Origin: Drosophila pseudoobscura
Lineage: Eukaryota > Arthropoda > Insecta > Diptera > Drosophilidae
Length of the DNA stretch: 64,000 nucleotides
Reading direction: 5' to 3'
Assembly (NCBI RefSeq): GCF_009870125.1
Contig: NC_046681.1
Location: 12,041,001 to 12,105,000 of the forward strand
The notes under the pieces were generated by a model. It saw nothing but the letters and a program-made list of their open reading frames with translations, was not told where the DNA came from and ran no database searches. Each line of letters begins with the position of its first letter. The first letter of the stretch is position 1. A program made the position numbers and the translations under genes. Positions 63,907 to 64,000 of this stretch are shown one piece after another.

Positions 63907-64000
63907 TTGATTGTGGCATTAGCCAACACAGTTTTCCAACACTCTCCAGCAAGAAGCAGCATTTTCCATTAATTTTGCTTGGTTTTTGTTTACGTTTTCG

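Noticed and set aside
1..64000. CRISPR arrays, operons, phage or bacterial insertion sequences
   Set aside because: None present. Spliced genes and promoter motifs show this is insect nuclear DNA, and the tandem arrays have no spacer structure.

Overview
The window is animal nuclear DNA and almost certainly comes from a Drosophila-type fly. The evidence is short GT-AG introns of 60-150 nt beside very long ones, CA/GA/CAG-rich leader sequence of Drosophila style, DRE-like promoter motifs, abundant microsatellites, and three recognisable conserved proteins. The species cannot be fixed from sequence alone. Protein-coding sequence is under 5% of the window. Most of it is intron or intergenic DNA rich in simple repeats and small tandem duplications.

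Layout, left to right. (1) 1-24.7 kb is best read as the 5' part of a long minus-strand gene for a secreted or membrane protein. A 5' leader exon ends at a strong donor at 23962. A second exon (9537-10026) holds the start codon, a signal peptide and a glycine/serine-rich stretch, and ends in a phase-1 donor. The remaining coding exons would lie beyond the left edge. The protein is not recognised. (2) 24.7-30.6 kb is intergenic, with a possible very small secreted-peptide ORF at 26.03-26.18 kb and a 19-bp minisatellite. (3) 30.6-45.1 kb is the coding part of a dual-oxidase maturation factor (DUOXA family; Drosophila moladietz / Numb-interacting protein), minus strand, six coding exons, 485 aa, with a 10.6-kb intron. 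(4) 45.1-61.2 kb has no confident coding exon. It is probably the 5' noncoding region of moladietz, since its ATG exon is preceded by a clear splice acceptor. It contains several promoter-like and exon-like signals, a near-perfect 38-bp hairpin and dispersed repeats. (5) 62.2-64.0 kb is compact: dynactin subunit 5 (p25) on the plus strand and an ANKRD49-type ankyrin-repeat protein on the minus strand. They converge so that their poly(A) signals interlock within about 30 bp.

The genes do not form a functional cluster. The DUOXA-type protein is expected to chaperone the NADPH oxidase Duox through the ER to the surface. Dynactin p25 belongs to the pointed-end complex of the dynein adaptor dynactin. 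The ankyrin protein is a small soluble protein of poorly defined role.

The most interesting observations are: a stop codon formed inside a splice donor at the end of the moladietz penultimate exon; a GC-AG intron of 84 nt without stops in dynactin p25; a 38-bp hairpin at 46.2 kb; an isolated 34-nt microexon candidate at 61.12 kb; related dispersed elements at 26.3 and 43.5 kb and at 52.2 and 53.3 kb; and several unusual tandem arrays. No clearly new biological system can be demonstrated from sequence alone.
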